A stretch of 64,000 nucleotides of DNA from CAYFQB01 sp964345225 (GTDB taxonomy: Bacteria > Nitrospirota > Thermodesulfovibrionia > Thermodesulfovibrionales > UBA6898). Under the pieces are notes generated by a model that worked only from the letters and a program-made list of their open reading frames with translations, had not been told where the DNA came from and ran no database searches. The number at the start of each line of letters is the position of its first letter. Position 1 is the first letter of the stretch. The stretch lies in NCBI GenBank assembly GCA_964345225.1, contig CAYFQB010000003.1, forward strand, positions 25,736 through 89,735, read 5' to 3'. A program made the translations under genes and the position numbers. Shown piece after piece: positions 9,410 through 17,793 of the stretch.

Positions 9410-12394
9410 CTAATGAAAAATTTTATTGGCCTTAAGGGATTGAATGTTCCAGGCAAGTCGCATTTCTTTGCCTTTGTGATTAAATAGAAGTTCTAGATTC
9501 ACCGGATCAGGTACAGCATTATCCTTTGGGAACGCACATAAAAAGGCAATTGACACCGGCTGTTTATTCCTGTAAAAAGTTTTAAGCACTTCTGGTTTAA
9601 TGTCCCCTGCAGGTAAAATGGTTTTTATTTCATCAGATAATCTTAAGCTGTCAGAGGGATTTTTGATTAAATCCTTATTGATAGGGTCTTTTAATGAACT
9701 TATGTTTACTTTAAAAATAAAGAATCTATTAAAATCAACTCCGGACAGATTCTGCAAGGCTTTTTTGCCTTGCATCAGGGATTCAGTTAATAATGTTGCC
9801 TGGAATTTAATCGTCTTTGACTGTACAGTTTGAGTCATTCTTTCGAGAATCTCATTGTAACTTAGTTTATTGATGACTGCTGGGGTATGAGTATAAGCGG
9901 GTTTTTGCACTGGCGTCTTTGGGCTGAAAAATTTGTATAAAAATATTGATAAAACAATAAGTAAAATGAACAGGATGGTATAAACTGCATATTGCTGCTT
10001 TCGCTTCTTTTCCTTTTCCCTGAAGATTATTCTATCTGCGTAATCGTAATCAGATGTTAACTCGGGCTGTTTGTAATCTGCTGTTTCAACAACAGATGTA
10101 TCCAAATGTACTTCAGCAGGTGTTTCTTCGGGAATTTCCTGAATTTCTTCGGGCTGCACCGCTTTATCCTTTAAGCTTTCCTCGAGACCTGTTTCCATAT
10201 AGGAAATCTTTTTTAATGCTGATACAAGATTATCTGTTATTACCGATATCTCTTTGTCTTTTTCATTTTGAATTCTATTAAGATCATCGTCGAAAGTCGA
10301 GATTCTCTCCAAGAGGTCTGATTTTTCTGATGATAAAAGGTTAATCGTCTCCTCCATATCATGGCTGTATTGTTTAAGTTCCGCATTTTCTGATTTAAGT
10401 CTTTCGATGTCTGTCTTAAATGCAGAGATTTCAGCATTGTACTTCTGATTTAATTCCGAGAAGTGTTGATCCTTGGATGATGTAACGGACTGTTGTTTCT
10501 CGAGCTCTTCCTCAAGCCCTATGACTTTTTCAAATACTTCTGATAACTGTTCTTCGAGTTCTTTCTTCTCTCTGTTTGATTCTTTAATGAGACCCACATA
10601 TTCCGATGCAGTATTTCTTATCAATTCAATTTCAGTTTTGATTTTTCTGTATTCATCTTCAAGTTTACTTATGTTCGACTCATATTCGGAAATCTTTACC
10701 AATAGGTCTTCCTTTTCTTTTTCATGGGCTTCTGTTTTTTCTGTCAGTATTTCATCCTTCTGGCTTAACTCATTCATCATGGAGGATATTTTTTCGTGCA
10801 GTTCCTTCTCTACCTGTGTTGATTGAAGATTTGATACGGAGAGGCCCTCTTTTATCTCCTCATTCTCTTTGATCTTTTCTTCCAGTGATAAAGAAAGTTC
10901 ATCTATTTTGTCTCTTAATTCAGATATTTCTGAAGTATAAGAGTTTATTTTCTGGTTCAGGCCATCATCTATATCTGATTTCTCCTGTGACAGACCGGAG
11001 ATCTGCTCAGAAAGAGCATCAAGCTGTGTTTTAAGGGTATGTCGTTCATGTTCAATTTCTCTGTAATTGTTTTCAAGGGAGGCCCTTTCAGCCTCGATCT
11101 CTTCGATTCTGGTTTCAGCGTTTGACAGGTTAATTTCTGTTTCTTTGATTTCTGTTTCTTTTACATTTATTAAATTTTGAAGTTCGTCAATTGTCTCCTG
11201 CATAGATGTTATTTTGCTGTTCAGTTCTTCTTTTTCTTTTATTAAAGGGATGTTATCGACATTGATTTTTCCCTGTTCCTCTGTAATCCTGTTTATGAGC
11301 GTATCCTTATCTTTTAATTCCTTCTCTGCTTCAAGTAAATGGTTTTCGAGTTTTTGTTTTTCCTTTAGCAGGTTTTCAATGTAGCGGTTTTTTAATATAA
11401 GTTCTTTTTCTTCAGCCAGCTTTTTGTTTTTAGGCATAAGTGTTTCTATTTTCTTCTTCAGTTCCGAAATTTCCATATTCCGAAGAAGATCAAAATCAAG
11501 CAGTTTCTCCTTCATATTTTTGATATCTTCAGAAAGACGTTTAGTAGTATCCGTAAGGCTGGATTTTTCCTTTTCTAATTTTTTTATAATATCAGTCTGG
11601 TGAAGGATTATAGTTTCAAGGTGGCTTTTTTCTTTTGCAACCGCAAGAAATTTATCCTTTATTTTGGAGGAATTTTCACTTTCTGATTTTAAATCACCGG
11701 AAGGTTGCAGAGGCTTTTCTGTCTTCTTGATAACTTTTTTTCGTTTTCTCTTTTTTTCATCAGTCAAAACAGGTTCGTTAATGCCCTGCACGGGTTTATC
11801 AACAGTTAATTCATCTGATGATTTACTGTCAGGCTCTGGACTGCCTGTCTCCGTCTCCTCAGACATTTCAGGAATTTCCTCCTTTGCCCAGAGGTCTTCC
11901 TCCTGTACAGAAACTTCTACACTTTCATCAATTGCATCAAGTGGTTGTTTGCCTTTTTCGAAAAATGAAAGGGCTTCCTTGTTGTCCGGGTCGATTTGCA
12001 GGACTTTTCTGAAAATGTCGTTTGCAAAAGTCCTGTTAGTTATCAGGTTTTTCTTTGCAAGTTGGACATAAATCTCGATCAAATCTTCCTTCAGGCCTCT
12101 TGCGAGGAGGTCATTTAGTATTTCTTCGGTAGTTTCGATATTAAAAAAATTGTGGGCGATAGATTTTTTTAATATAGCAACAGCCTTATATTTCTGCCTG
12201 TCTTTAAGAAAGAGGTTTACAGCTTCTTTATAGTATCTAGCAGCCTTCTCTTTTAGTCCTTTTTTGAAATAAAGGTCACCAAGAGTATTTTTTATGCCTG
12301 CATCTTCAGGTTTATCAGAGGAGAGTCTTTCGTAGTTTGATATTTCATCATCAAGAGGGTCTTTGTTAATGTTACTGAATCTAAATATTCCCAT
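9410..12394 (-). CDS. Large TPR / coiled-coil protein with one C-terminal transmembrane helix
   Basis: A 994-residue protein I do not recognise as a named family. Residues ~15-150 form TPR-like repeats (for example KNTLGDLYFKKGLKEKAARYYKEAV and a later DIFRKVLQIDPDNKEAL). A charged linker containing a KKRKRKKVIKK basic patch follows. Residues ~245-740 are an almost uninterrupted coiled coil rich in Glu, Lys, Leu and Ser. A single hydrophobic helix near residue 810 (YTILFILLIVLSIFLY) precedes a ~170-residue globular tail. The topology suggests a long cytoplasmic rod anchored in the inner membrane with a periplasmic tail domain, perhaps a scaffold. Function is unknown. Confidence 0.8.
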   Translation of the reverse strand: MGIFRFSNINKDPLDDEISNYERLSSDKPEDAGIKNTLGDLYFKKGLKEKAARYYKEAVNLFLKDRQKYKAVAILKKSIAHNFFNIETTEEILNDLLARGLKEDLIEIYVQLAKKNLITNRTFANDIFRKVLQIDPDNKEALSFFEKGKQPLDAIDESVEVSVQEEDLWAKEEIPEMSEETETGSPEPDSKSSDELTVDKPVQGINEPVLTDEKKRKRKKVIKKTEKPLQPSGDLKSESENSSKIKDKFLAVAKEKSHLETIILHQTDIIKKLEKEKSSLTDTTKRLSEDIKNMKEKLLDFDLLRNMEISELKKKIETLMPKNKKLAEEKELILKNRYIENLLKEKQKLENHLLEAEKELKDKDTLINRITEEQGKINVDNIPLIKEKEELNSKITSMQETIDELQNLINVKETEIKETEINLSNAETRIEEIEAERASLENNYREIEHERHTLKTQLDALSEQISGLSQEKSDIDDGLNQKINSYTSEISELRDKIDELSLSLEEKIKENEEIKEGLSVSNLQSTQVEKELHEKISSMMNELSQKDEILTEKTEAHEKEKEDLLVKISEYESNISKLEDEYRKIKTEIELIRNTASEYVGLIKESNREKKELEEQLSEVFEKVIGLEEELEKQQSVTSSKDQHFSELNQKYNAEISAFKTDIERLKSENAELKQYSHDMEETINLLSSEKSDLLERISTFDDDLNRIQNEKDKEISVITDNLVSALKKISYMETGLEESLKDKAVQPEEIQEIPEETPAEVHLDTSVVETADYKQPELTSDYDYADRIIFREKEKKRKQQYAVYTILFILLIVLSIFLYKFFSPKTPVQKPAYTHTPAVINKLSYNEILERMTQTVQSKTIKFQATLLTESLMQGKKALQNLSGVDFNRFFIFKVNISSLKDPINKDLIKNPSDSLRLSDEIKTILPAGDIKPEVLKTFYRNKQPVSIAFLCAFPKDNAVPDPVNLELLFNHKGKEMRLAWNIQSLKANKIFH

Positions 12395-12583
12395 ATATTC
12401 TGTCTCGTAAGAGACTATTGTAACTTCACTTTTTAAATCTTCTTTATAAAGTTTAGCAGAGAGAACGAATAATTGAAAATAAAAAATTATGGAATTTAAA
12501 TATGGCCCTCAGTACAGGCTAAATTTATATGTGCTTGGTTTTAAAAAATTATTTAATCTTTTATCTTTTTGAGTCATTGGAAA

Positions 12584-12660
12584 AGTAGCCAGTAAGCAGT
12601 AAGCAGTAAGAAGTAAGAAGTGAGGAGTAAGGAGCGAAAAGTAAGCAGTAAGCAGTAAAT
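12584..12660. repeat. Tandem array of eleven AGTAAGC-type heptamers
   Basis: Exactly 77 bases can be read as eleven consecutive 7-base units, each starting AGT or AGC, with consensus AGTAAGC (variants AGTAGCC, AGTAAGA, AGTGAGG, AGTAAGG, AGCGAAA, AGTAAAT). Related arrays occur at 41793-41841 and 42058-42092. Confidence 0.9.
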
Positions 12661-12761
12661 ATAATAATTCGGAGAATTAAATTGTCCTTAAACCAGATAA
12701 ACCAGATAAACCAAACAGATAAATAAACACGTAACCGAAAGACGACAGATGAAACGGGCCC

Positions 12762-12787
12762 TGTAAAGTAGAAAAGCTTACTTTACA
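12762..12787. repeat. Perfect 9-bp inverted repeat (hairpin)
   Basis: Arms TGTAAAGTA (12762-12770) and TACTTTACA (12779-12787) flank an 8-base loop. It lies about 70 bp beyond the stop of the leftward thioredoxin-like gene, so it might act as its terminator or processing hairpin, though there is no clean T-tract. Confidence 0.45.
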
Positions 12788-12857
12788 TGGCGAGCATCGT
12801 AACCGTAACCGTAAGACGTAACCTGGGACCTCGTATCCGATTGACGTTACCGCTTTA

Positions 12858-13127
12858 TCATGAAATCGGTTTTCCGAGGCCGGCATCCTTGAGAGTTTTA
12901 ATATCTACCCCGCGACCGGAACAGCAGTCTGCAAGCTTTCCGTCAATTACAACAGCAGGCACTGAATGTATACCGAGACTCTTTGCACGTTCTGCTACCC
13001 CGGCATCGTTCATATTCAAAACCTTTACATCGCATGATGGACATGCAGCCTTCTTGATCTCTTCAATAGTATCTTCACATACAGCACATCCAGCGCTGAA
13101 GACTTCTATCTTACGCTTTGTTGTCAT
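12858..13127 (-). CDS. Thioredoxin-fold redox-active disulfide protein
   Basis: An 89-residue glutaredoxin/thioredoxin-like protein. It has a CAVC active-site motif (~14-17), a second Cys pair in AACPSCDV (~29-32), the cis-proline region SVPAVVIDGK (~60-68), and CCSGRG near the C-terminus. Such small proteins shuttle electrons or handle metals in the cytoplasm. An aggaggtata-type Shine-Dalgarno lies just upstream of the ATG. It follows pntB by about 30 bp, so it is probably co-transcribed with the transhydrogenase that supplies NADPH. The unusually high Cys content (six) suggests it may also bind metal. Confidence 0.8.
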   Translation of the reverse strand: MTTKRKIEVFSAGCAVCEDTIEEIKKAACPSCDVKVLNMNDAGVAERAKSLGIHSVPAVVIDGKLADCCSGRGVDIKTLKDAGLGKPIS

Positions 13128-13155
13128 ATTATATACCTCCTTACCTTTTGTATGG

Positions 13156-14571
13156 CTAAAATGCCTTGACTATAGCTTCGGTCATTCTCTTGGCGTCACC
13201 GAATAGCATCATGGTGTTATCACGATAAAAGAGTTCATTGTCAATGCCGGCATAGCCCGGGGCCAGACTGCGTTTGACAAAAAAGACGGTCTTCGCCCTG
13301 TATACCTCCAGGATGGGCATACCGAAAATGGGGCTGCCGGGCTGTCTGGCCGCTGGGTTGGTGATGTCGTTTGCCCCGATCACATAGGCCACATCACAAA
13401 TTGCAAAATCACTGTTTATCTCCTCCAGTTCGAAGACTACGTCATAAGGGATGTTCGCTTCCGCTAGGAGCACGTTCATGTGGCCAGGCATACGGCCCGC
13501 AACCGGATGAATAGCAAACCGGACATTAATCCCTTCCTTTGTAAGCGTATCAAAGAGTTCCCGTACAGCATGCTGCGCATGGGCCACGGCCATCCCGTAT
13601 CCCGGGACCACAATAACGGAACGTGAGTTTCTCATGAAGAAAGCTGCGTCCTCGGCGCTGCCGCTCTTGGCGACCTTGTCTCTGGCGCCGGCACTTACGG
13701 CCTCCTCCCCGGTGCCAAAGCCCCCGAGAATGACACTGAAGAAAGAGCGGTTCATCCCCTTGCACATGATATAGCTTAATATCGCCCCGCTTGAACCCAC
13801 CAGTGCCCCAGTAATTATCAAGAGAGGATTGTTCAGCGTAAATCCAATGCCAGCCGCAGCCCATCCCGAATAAGAGTTCAGCATGGAGATGACGACCGGC
13901 ATGTCCGCGCCCCCTATGGGGATGATGAGGGTGACTCCAACCACGAAAGCGAGGGCCGTCAGAATCCAGAATGTGGCCTCTTGGTATGAGACGTTAAAGC
14001 CCAGATAGACGACTAGGCTTATAATCACAATCCCGATGAGCAGGTTTATCTGGTGTTGTCCCCTAAAAACCACGGGAGCGCCGCTCACCAAGCCCTGTAG
14101 CTTGGCAAAGGCGACGACTGAGCCAGTAAAAGTGATTGCTCCAATGGCTGAGCCTAGGCTCAATTCAACAAGGCTCGATGTTTTGATGTTTCCCGCTATC
14201 CCGATGCCATAGGCGTGAGGGGCATAAAAGGCGGATACAGCTATGAATACGGCAGCCAGCCCCACCAGGCTGTGGAAGGCGGCTACCAGTTGAGGCATGG
14301 ACTTCATCTCGATACGCAAGGCTATGGTGGTACCAACTGACCCGCCGATGAGCATACCGGCTGCCATAAGGATATAGGTCAGCGAGTCGGGCTTAATATT
14401 CGGGAGGTAGCCGCTGCCAACATAATAAAGCGTGTTGGCAATTGCGATGACCATCCCCGAGATGCCGATGATGTTGCCTCGGCGTGCCGTTGTGGGTGAG
14501 GACAGGCCCTTTAGTGCCAGTATGAAACAGATGGCCGCCACTACATAAACCAAGGTGATTTCTCCACTCAC
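13156..14571 (-). CDS. pntB: NAD(P) transhydrogenase subunit beta
   Basis: Membrane and NADP(H)-binding subunit of proton-translocating transhydrogenase, which uses the proton motive force to reduce NADP+ with NADH. The first ~270 residues contain eight or nine hydrophobic helices. The C-terminal domain carries the NADP(H)-binding signatures VVPGYGMAVAHAQHAV, FAIHPVAGRMPGHMNVLLAEA and VIGANDITNPAA, ending in a Lys/Tyr-rich YRAKTVFFVKRSLAPGYAG segment. Length (471) matches the family. The start is a GTG about 11 bases from a ggagg. It is the third gene of a split-alpha pnt operon; the G+C content looks higher than the surrounding genes. Confidence 0.97.
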   Translation of the reverse strand: MSGEITLVYVVAAICFILALKGLSSPTTARRGNIIGISGMVIAIANTLYYVGSGYLPNIKPDSLTYILMAAGMLIGGSVGTTIALRIEMKSMPQLVAAFHSLVGLAAVFIAVSAFYAPHAYGIGIAGNIKTSSLVELSLGSAIGAITFTGSVVAFAKLQGLVSGAPVVFRGQHQINLLIGIVIISLVVYLGFNVSYQEATFWILTALAFVVGVTLIIPIGGADMPVVISMLNSYSGWAAAGIGFTLNNPLLIITGALVGSSGAILSYIMCKGMNRSFFSVILGGFGTGEEAVSAGARDKVAKSGSAEDAAFFMRNSRSVIVVPGYGMAVAHAQHAVRELFDTLTKEGINVRFAIHPVAGRMPGHMNVLLAEANIPYDVVFELEEINSDFAICDVAYVIGANDITNPAARQPGSPIFGMPILEVYRAKTVFFVKRSLAPGYAGIDNELFYRDNTMMLFGDAKRMTEAIVKAF

Positions 14572-14609
14572 AGTACGTCCTACCTCCTTTAGAAATCAAA
14601 AAAATCCAT

Positions 14610-14954
14610 TCAATGTTTCTTCTTTTTAAACATCTCTAACATGCGTTGAGTGACGACAAACCCGCCAAAGATATTTACAAAAGTGATTGCCACGGCTAAG
14701 TAGCCGATAACGGTGGCCTTGTTGAGCTCTGGGGGAGCGGAGGCAATCAATGCACCCACAATGACAACGCTTGAGATGGCGTTGGTTACGGACAACAGAG
14801 GTGTATGCAGTGCAGGTGTGACACTCCAGACGACGAAATAACCCACAAATACTGCCAGGACGAAGACTGTGATATTGAAGGTGAGTGGGTCCACCCCGCT
14901 ACCAGTTGAGCTGGCAATGATATTCTCATAATTGGCTATGGTTTCGTTTATCAT
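14610..14954 (-). CDS. pntAB: NAD(P) transhydrogenase alpha-2 subunit (membrane)
   Basis: Membrane domain of the alpha subunit of proton-translocating transhydrogenase, encoded separately from the NAD(H)-binding domain as in Rhodospirillum rubrum. The 114-residue protein has three hydrophobic helices with the recognisable VGYFVVWSVTPALHTPLLSV and NAISSVVIVGAL segments, and ends in a basic KKKKH tail. It starts four bases after the stop of pntAA. Confidence 0.96.
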   Translation of the reverse strand: MINETIANYENIIASSTGSGVDPLTFNITVFVLAVFVGYFVVWSVTPALHTPLLSVTNAISSVVIVGALIASAPPELNKATVIGYLAVAITFVNIFGGFVVTQRMLEMFKKKKH

Positions 14955-14958
14955 TATA

Positions 14959-16116
14959 TCAATTCCCTCCTTCTTTAAACGCTGGGTGTATAATCTGTCC
15001 CTTGTGGGTCACGAGGGTGCCCCGGATTATTTCATCATCCATGTCTACCTTCAAAGCCTTAGTCTCTTTGTCAAACATCGGAGTAATGAAATTCAACAGG
15101 TTTTTAGCATAAAGAATGCTTGCGTCAACAGGGACACGACTAGGGATGTTCTCATAGCTTAGGATGGTTACGTCATATATAACAACCACCTTATCCATCT
15201 CGCATAGAGGACAGTTGCCCCCAGCCTCAGCGGCGAGGTCTACAATCACCGAGCCGGCTTTCATTTCCTTGACCATCTCCTCGTTCACCAGTACCGGTGC
15301 TGGTTTCCCGGGTATGAGGGCGGTGGTGATAACGATGTCCATTTTCTTTATGGCTTCGTGGATTATCTCAGTCTGTTTCCGCTGATACTGTTCGCTCATC
15401 TCCATGGCATAACCGCCGGCTGTCTCAGCGGATTCTCTCTCTTCAGAGGGCACGCTAAGGAACTCAGCGCCCAGACTTTCCACTTGTTCTTTTACCACCG
15501 GCCGCACGTCATAGGCAGTTACAGTGGCACCCAGCCGCTTAGCTGTTGCAATAGCCTGAAGGCCTGCCACACCTGCGCCCAAGACGAGGACCTTGGCGGG
15601 CGCAATCGTCCCTGCAGCCGTCATCATCATGGGGAACATCCGCCCGAAATGATTCGCAGCATCTATGATGGCCTTGTATCCAGCGATGTTGGTCTGAGAA
15701 GATAGGACGTCCATGCTTTGTGAACGGGTGATTCGTGGTATCAGTTCCAGGGCGAAGGCCGTTACGTTTTTTTCCGCACAGGCATGTACCAAGTCGCGGT
15801 TGACGAGCATGTCCAGCTTTCCTATCAGGGTTTGACCTGATCGGAGCAGGGCTGTCTCATTTAGTTCGATTGCCGGGATTGTCAGGGGCCGTTGTACCTT
15901 CAATATAATATCTGCTTCGGCAAAAATCCCTGCTGCATCGGGATAGATTCTTGCTCCTGCCTTTTCATAGTCCATGTCCAACATCATGGAGCCATGTCCT
16001 GCATCTTTCTCTACTAAGACTTCAAATCCCATTTCCACAAGCCTCTTGACGGTCTCTGGTGATCCGGCAACGCGTTTTTCTTTCGGAAGGCGCTCTTTAG
16101 GGATTCCAATCTTCAT
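14959..16116 (-). CDS. pntAA: NAD(P) transhydrogenase alpha-1 subunit, NAD(H)-binding
   Basis: Soluble NAD(H)-binding component of the transhydrogenase, related to alanine dehydrogenase. Key features are the N-terminal IGIPKERLPKEKRVAGSPETV, the Rossmann motif VLVLGAGVAGLQAIATAKRLGATVTAYDVRP (~172-202), the RQDN-loop region and VIVDLAAEAGGNCPL. The 385-residue length fits the stand-alone alpha-1 form. A gaggatt RBS precedes the ATG. It is first in the pntAA-pntAB-pntB-thioredoxin order. Confidence 0.97.
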   Translation of the reverse strand: MKIGIPKERLPKEKRVAGSPETVKRLVEMGFEVLVEKDAGHGSMMLDMDYEKAGARIYPDAAGIFAEADIILKVQRPLTIPAIELNETALLRSGQTLIGKLDMLVNRDLVHACAEKNVTAFALELIPRITRSQSMDVLSSQTNIAGYKAIIDAANHFGRMFPMMMTAAGTIAPAKVLVLGAGVAGLQAIATAKRLGATVTAYDVRPVVKEQVESLGAEFLSVPSEERESAETAGGYAMEMSEQYQRKQTEIIHEAIKKMDIVITTALIPGKPAPVLVNEEMVKEMKAGSVIVDLAAEAGGNCPLCEMDKVVVIYDVTILSYENIPSRVPVDASILYAKNLLNFITPMFDKETKALKVDMDDEIIRGTLVTHKGQIIHPAFKEGGN

Positions 16117-16419
16117 AAGTTAATCCTCTTCTTAAAAGAAGTTTATTCATAGTCCAGTCCTTAACCTAAAAGATAGATCATTAGGGTGTTAATAAGGAGC
16201 AAGGTTGGCACTATGAAATGCTTCTAATAATATTATAATATATTCTATTAATTGGTAATAAATGTAAAAATTTAATATATAAATATTTAATGCCCACATA
16301 AATGTGTCCTGCATAATTTTATTATTTAACATCTTTTGCATTTCCAAATCGTATCTGATTAAATCTGTATCTGCATTGAACTAAAAAAAACAGCCAGATT
16401 GATTCAGATTACCTGTCAC
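16117..16419. other. AT-rich gap upstream of pntAA
   Basis: About 300 bases without a coding frame. The stretch around 16220-16330 is very AT-rich and should contain the pnt promoter on the minus strand, but I cannot single out convincing -35 and -10 boxes. A CTTCTT/AAGAAG dyad lies near 16130, next to the pntAA RBS. Confidence 0.5.
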
Positions 16420-16992
16420 TTAGCTATGCCACCACATCTGCCACAATGCCAGCCCGGATACAAAGGCAAATACTGTTCCAAAAATACCGAAGCCTGCTAT
16501 GTGTAGCCAGAAAAAAGCCGGTGTTACGAATAATTTAAGCCACACTGCTGTCAAATCTATAATTATTCCAATAAAGGGAAGAACGATGAGCCAGGCCAGG
16601 GCCTTTGAATTAATATCGAGGAAAATAGCTATTCCTCCCATGAATATAAAGATCATGCTCATTCCGAATATGTGTATATGAGTAAATTTCAGTGCGAAGA
16701 TGAACTCATCGGTTTGATAAAACGATTTCTTATCTTCTTCAAATGAAATATTAGAAAAAAGATCGCCTCGGGTCGTTACGTTTTCGTTATATATACCTGG
16801 TCCTTCAGCGATAATTTCTTTTTCACTCAAGAAGGTTGGAATAATATCGTGAATAATGATCTGGCCAATTGAGACACACAGACCTAAGGCTATCATCAGG
16901 ATAATCATTGTAGCAAGAGCCTTGCCCGGCAGGGGCCACTCTCCTAGCTTTGGCCAAGTATCAATAAAGCTCGTCTCTTTCTTCAGATTCAC
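16420..16992 (-). CDS. Four-helix membrane protein with HIHIFG motif
   Basis: A 190-residue inner-membrane protein of unknown function. Four hydrophobic helices are visible: ~27-50, ~103-123, ~128-150 and ~160-185. A large periplasmic loop lies between the first two. His residues cluster in the second helix (THIHIFGMSMIFIFMGG) and the fourth begins FFWLHIAGFGIFG, an arrangement that could bind heme or metal, though no family can be named. The start is a GTG with a weak agcagg upstream. It is the last gene of the leftward cluster containing the DUF6488-like protein, the Cys-rich micropeptide and the selenoprotein, which suggests a role in the same metal or redox process. Confidence 0.75.
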   Translation of the reverse strand: MNLKKETSFIDTWPKLGEWPLPGKALATMIILMIALGLCVSIGQIIIHDIIPTFLSEKEIIAEGPGIYNENVTTRGDLFSNISFEEDKKSFYQTDEFIFALKFTHIHIFGMSMIFIFMGGIAIFLDINSKALAWLIVLPFIGIIIDLTAVWLKLFVTPAFFWLHIAGFGIFGTVFAFVSGLALWQMWWHS

Positions 16993-17018
16993 GCCTGCTT
17001 TTCCCTAATATATTTTTG

Positions 17019-17384
17019 TTACTTTCCTGTGAAGTTTGAGCCTTTGTATTCACCCTTTTCAGAGAAAAAGATAAATACCGATCTCTTCTCGCCCTTAGAG
17101 ATGGTGAATTTTACAGCAAATTCTTTTTCTGTTTCGCTCAAGCTTTTGGTAACCTCAATGCTGTTCAGATCAGTCTCCCAGTTTTCATCAAGCTTGCCGT
17201 GCTCTATCAGGCGGTCATACATGCTAAGCCCCTTTTTTACTGCCTGAAGGGCAGTGAATTCCTCAGCATGTCCTTTCGGGCCATGACTGAGTACCACAGA
17301 GCCCGTCAATAAGAAAAATATAGCAAAAAGGATTGAGAAGAAAATTTTTCCAAACAGCAAATGCCGCTTTTGTTTATGATTCAT
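17019..17384 (-). CDS. DUF6488-like periplasmic protein
   Basis: A 121-residue exported protein. An N-terminal signal sequence with a KRH n-region and a long hydrophobic core (~11-33) is followed by SHGPKGHAEEF, a His-rich start of the mature protein. The mature domain contains the IEHGKLDENWE stretch and ends in NFTGK, both of which resemble DUF6488 proteins found in metal-resistance clusters. I chose the ATG at 17384 because GGGGGAGG lies seven bases upstream; the frame continues open to 17408. Function is unknown; neighbouring His- and Cys-rich peptides point to metal handling. Confidence 0.75.
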   Translation of the reverse strand: MNHKQKRHLLFGKIFFSILFAIFFLLTGSVVLSHGPKGHAEEFTALQAVKKGLSMYDRLIEHGKLDENWETDLNSIEVTKSLSETEKEFAVKFTISKGEKRSVFIFFSEKGEYKGSNFTGK

Positions 17385-17464
17385 TATTAACCTCCCCCAT
17401 GTTCTCAAGAAAAGTAATATGCTTTCATCTTGAATTCAGATGTGTAATCCTGTTATTACATGTT

Positions 17465-17527
17465 TCAGCAGGAGCTGTGACACTTGCAGGTCAATGCCTT
17501 TTTCTTTTTAATCTTCTTTATTTCCAT
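17465..17527 (-). CDS. 20-residue Cys-rich micropeptide, copy A (TCKCHSSC family)
   Basis: A very short gene encoding MEIKKIKKKKALTCKCHSSC and then TGA. It has a strong Shine-Dalgarno (AAGGAGGTG, 17536-17543) at good spacing from the ATG. The peptide has a basic N-terminal half and a C-terminal Cys-x-Cys-His-Ser-Ser-Cys motif that could bind Cu(I), Zn(II) or another soft metal. Evidence that it is real: a second locus at 55960-56022 encodes a different 20-residue peptide with an identical last ten residues, also with an RBS and also downstream of a CCH-tailed sequence. It lies between the His-rich CCH membrane protein and the DUF6488-like protein in one leftward cluster. No known family comes to mind. 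Confidence 0.72.
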   Translation of the reverse strand: MEIKKIKKKKALTCKCHSSC

Positions 17528-17578
17528 CCCCAATCACCTCCTTATTGTCGCCTTTTTCAAAAAAGTATTATATAAACC

Positions 17579-17755
17579 TCAGTGGCAGCATCCATGACCG
17601 CCTTTGTGCGGTTTTTCACCGGTATCTGTTTCGCTCTGATGATCGTGAGCATTTCCATCCTGGGTGCTTTTCGACCTGTAGCCGAAAAGGTACATGACCG
17701 TAATAAGGCCCAAAACGAAAATGATAATATACAAGTAATTTAAAATCCACTCCAT
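17579..17755 (-). CDS. Small His-rich membrane protein ending in CCH
   Basis: A 58-residue protein resembling the DUF2933 type of tiny membrane proteins: one N-terminal transmembrane helix (residues ~4-25) followed by a polar His-rich tail (AHDHQSETDTGEKPHKGGHGCCH). The GGAGGAGG Shine-Dalgarno is well placed. The tail GEKPHKGGHGCCH is almost repeated at 56098-56160 (DDEKPYKDGHGCCH), so this is one of two related loci. His plus vicinal Cys suggests metal binding at the membrane. It lies ~50 bp upstream of the 20-residue Cys-rich micropeptide, probably in one transcript. Confidence 0.75.
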   Translation of the reverse strand: MEWILNYLYIIIFVLGLITVMYLFGYRSKSTQDGNAHDHQSETDTGEKPHKGGHGCCH

Positions 17756-17793
17756 AATATACCTCCTCCCTTTTTTAAAAGGTTTCTGTACTG

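Larger units (their letters stand above)
12395..12857. other. Repeat-rich intergenic region without a gene
   Basis: No credible coding frame is seen. The region holds an exact heptamer array (12584-12660), short direct repeats of AACCAGAT around 12695-12715, a hairpin at 12762-12787 and clustered CGTAACC repeats around 12798-12830. It separates two leftward operons. Confidence 0.7.
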
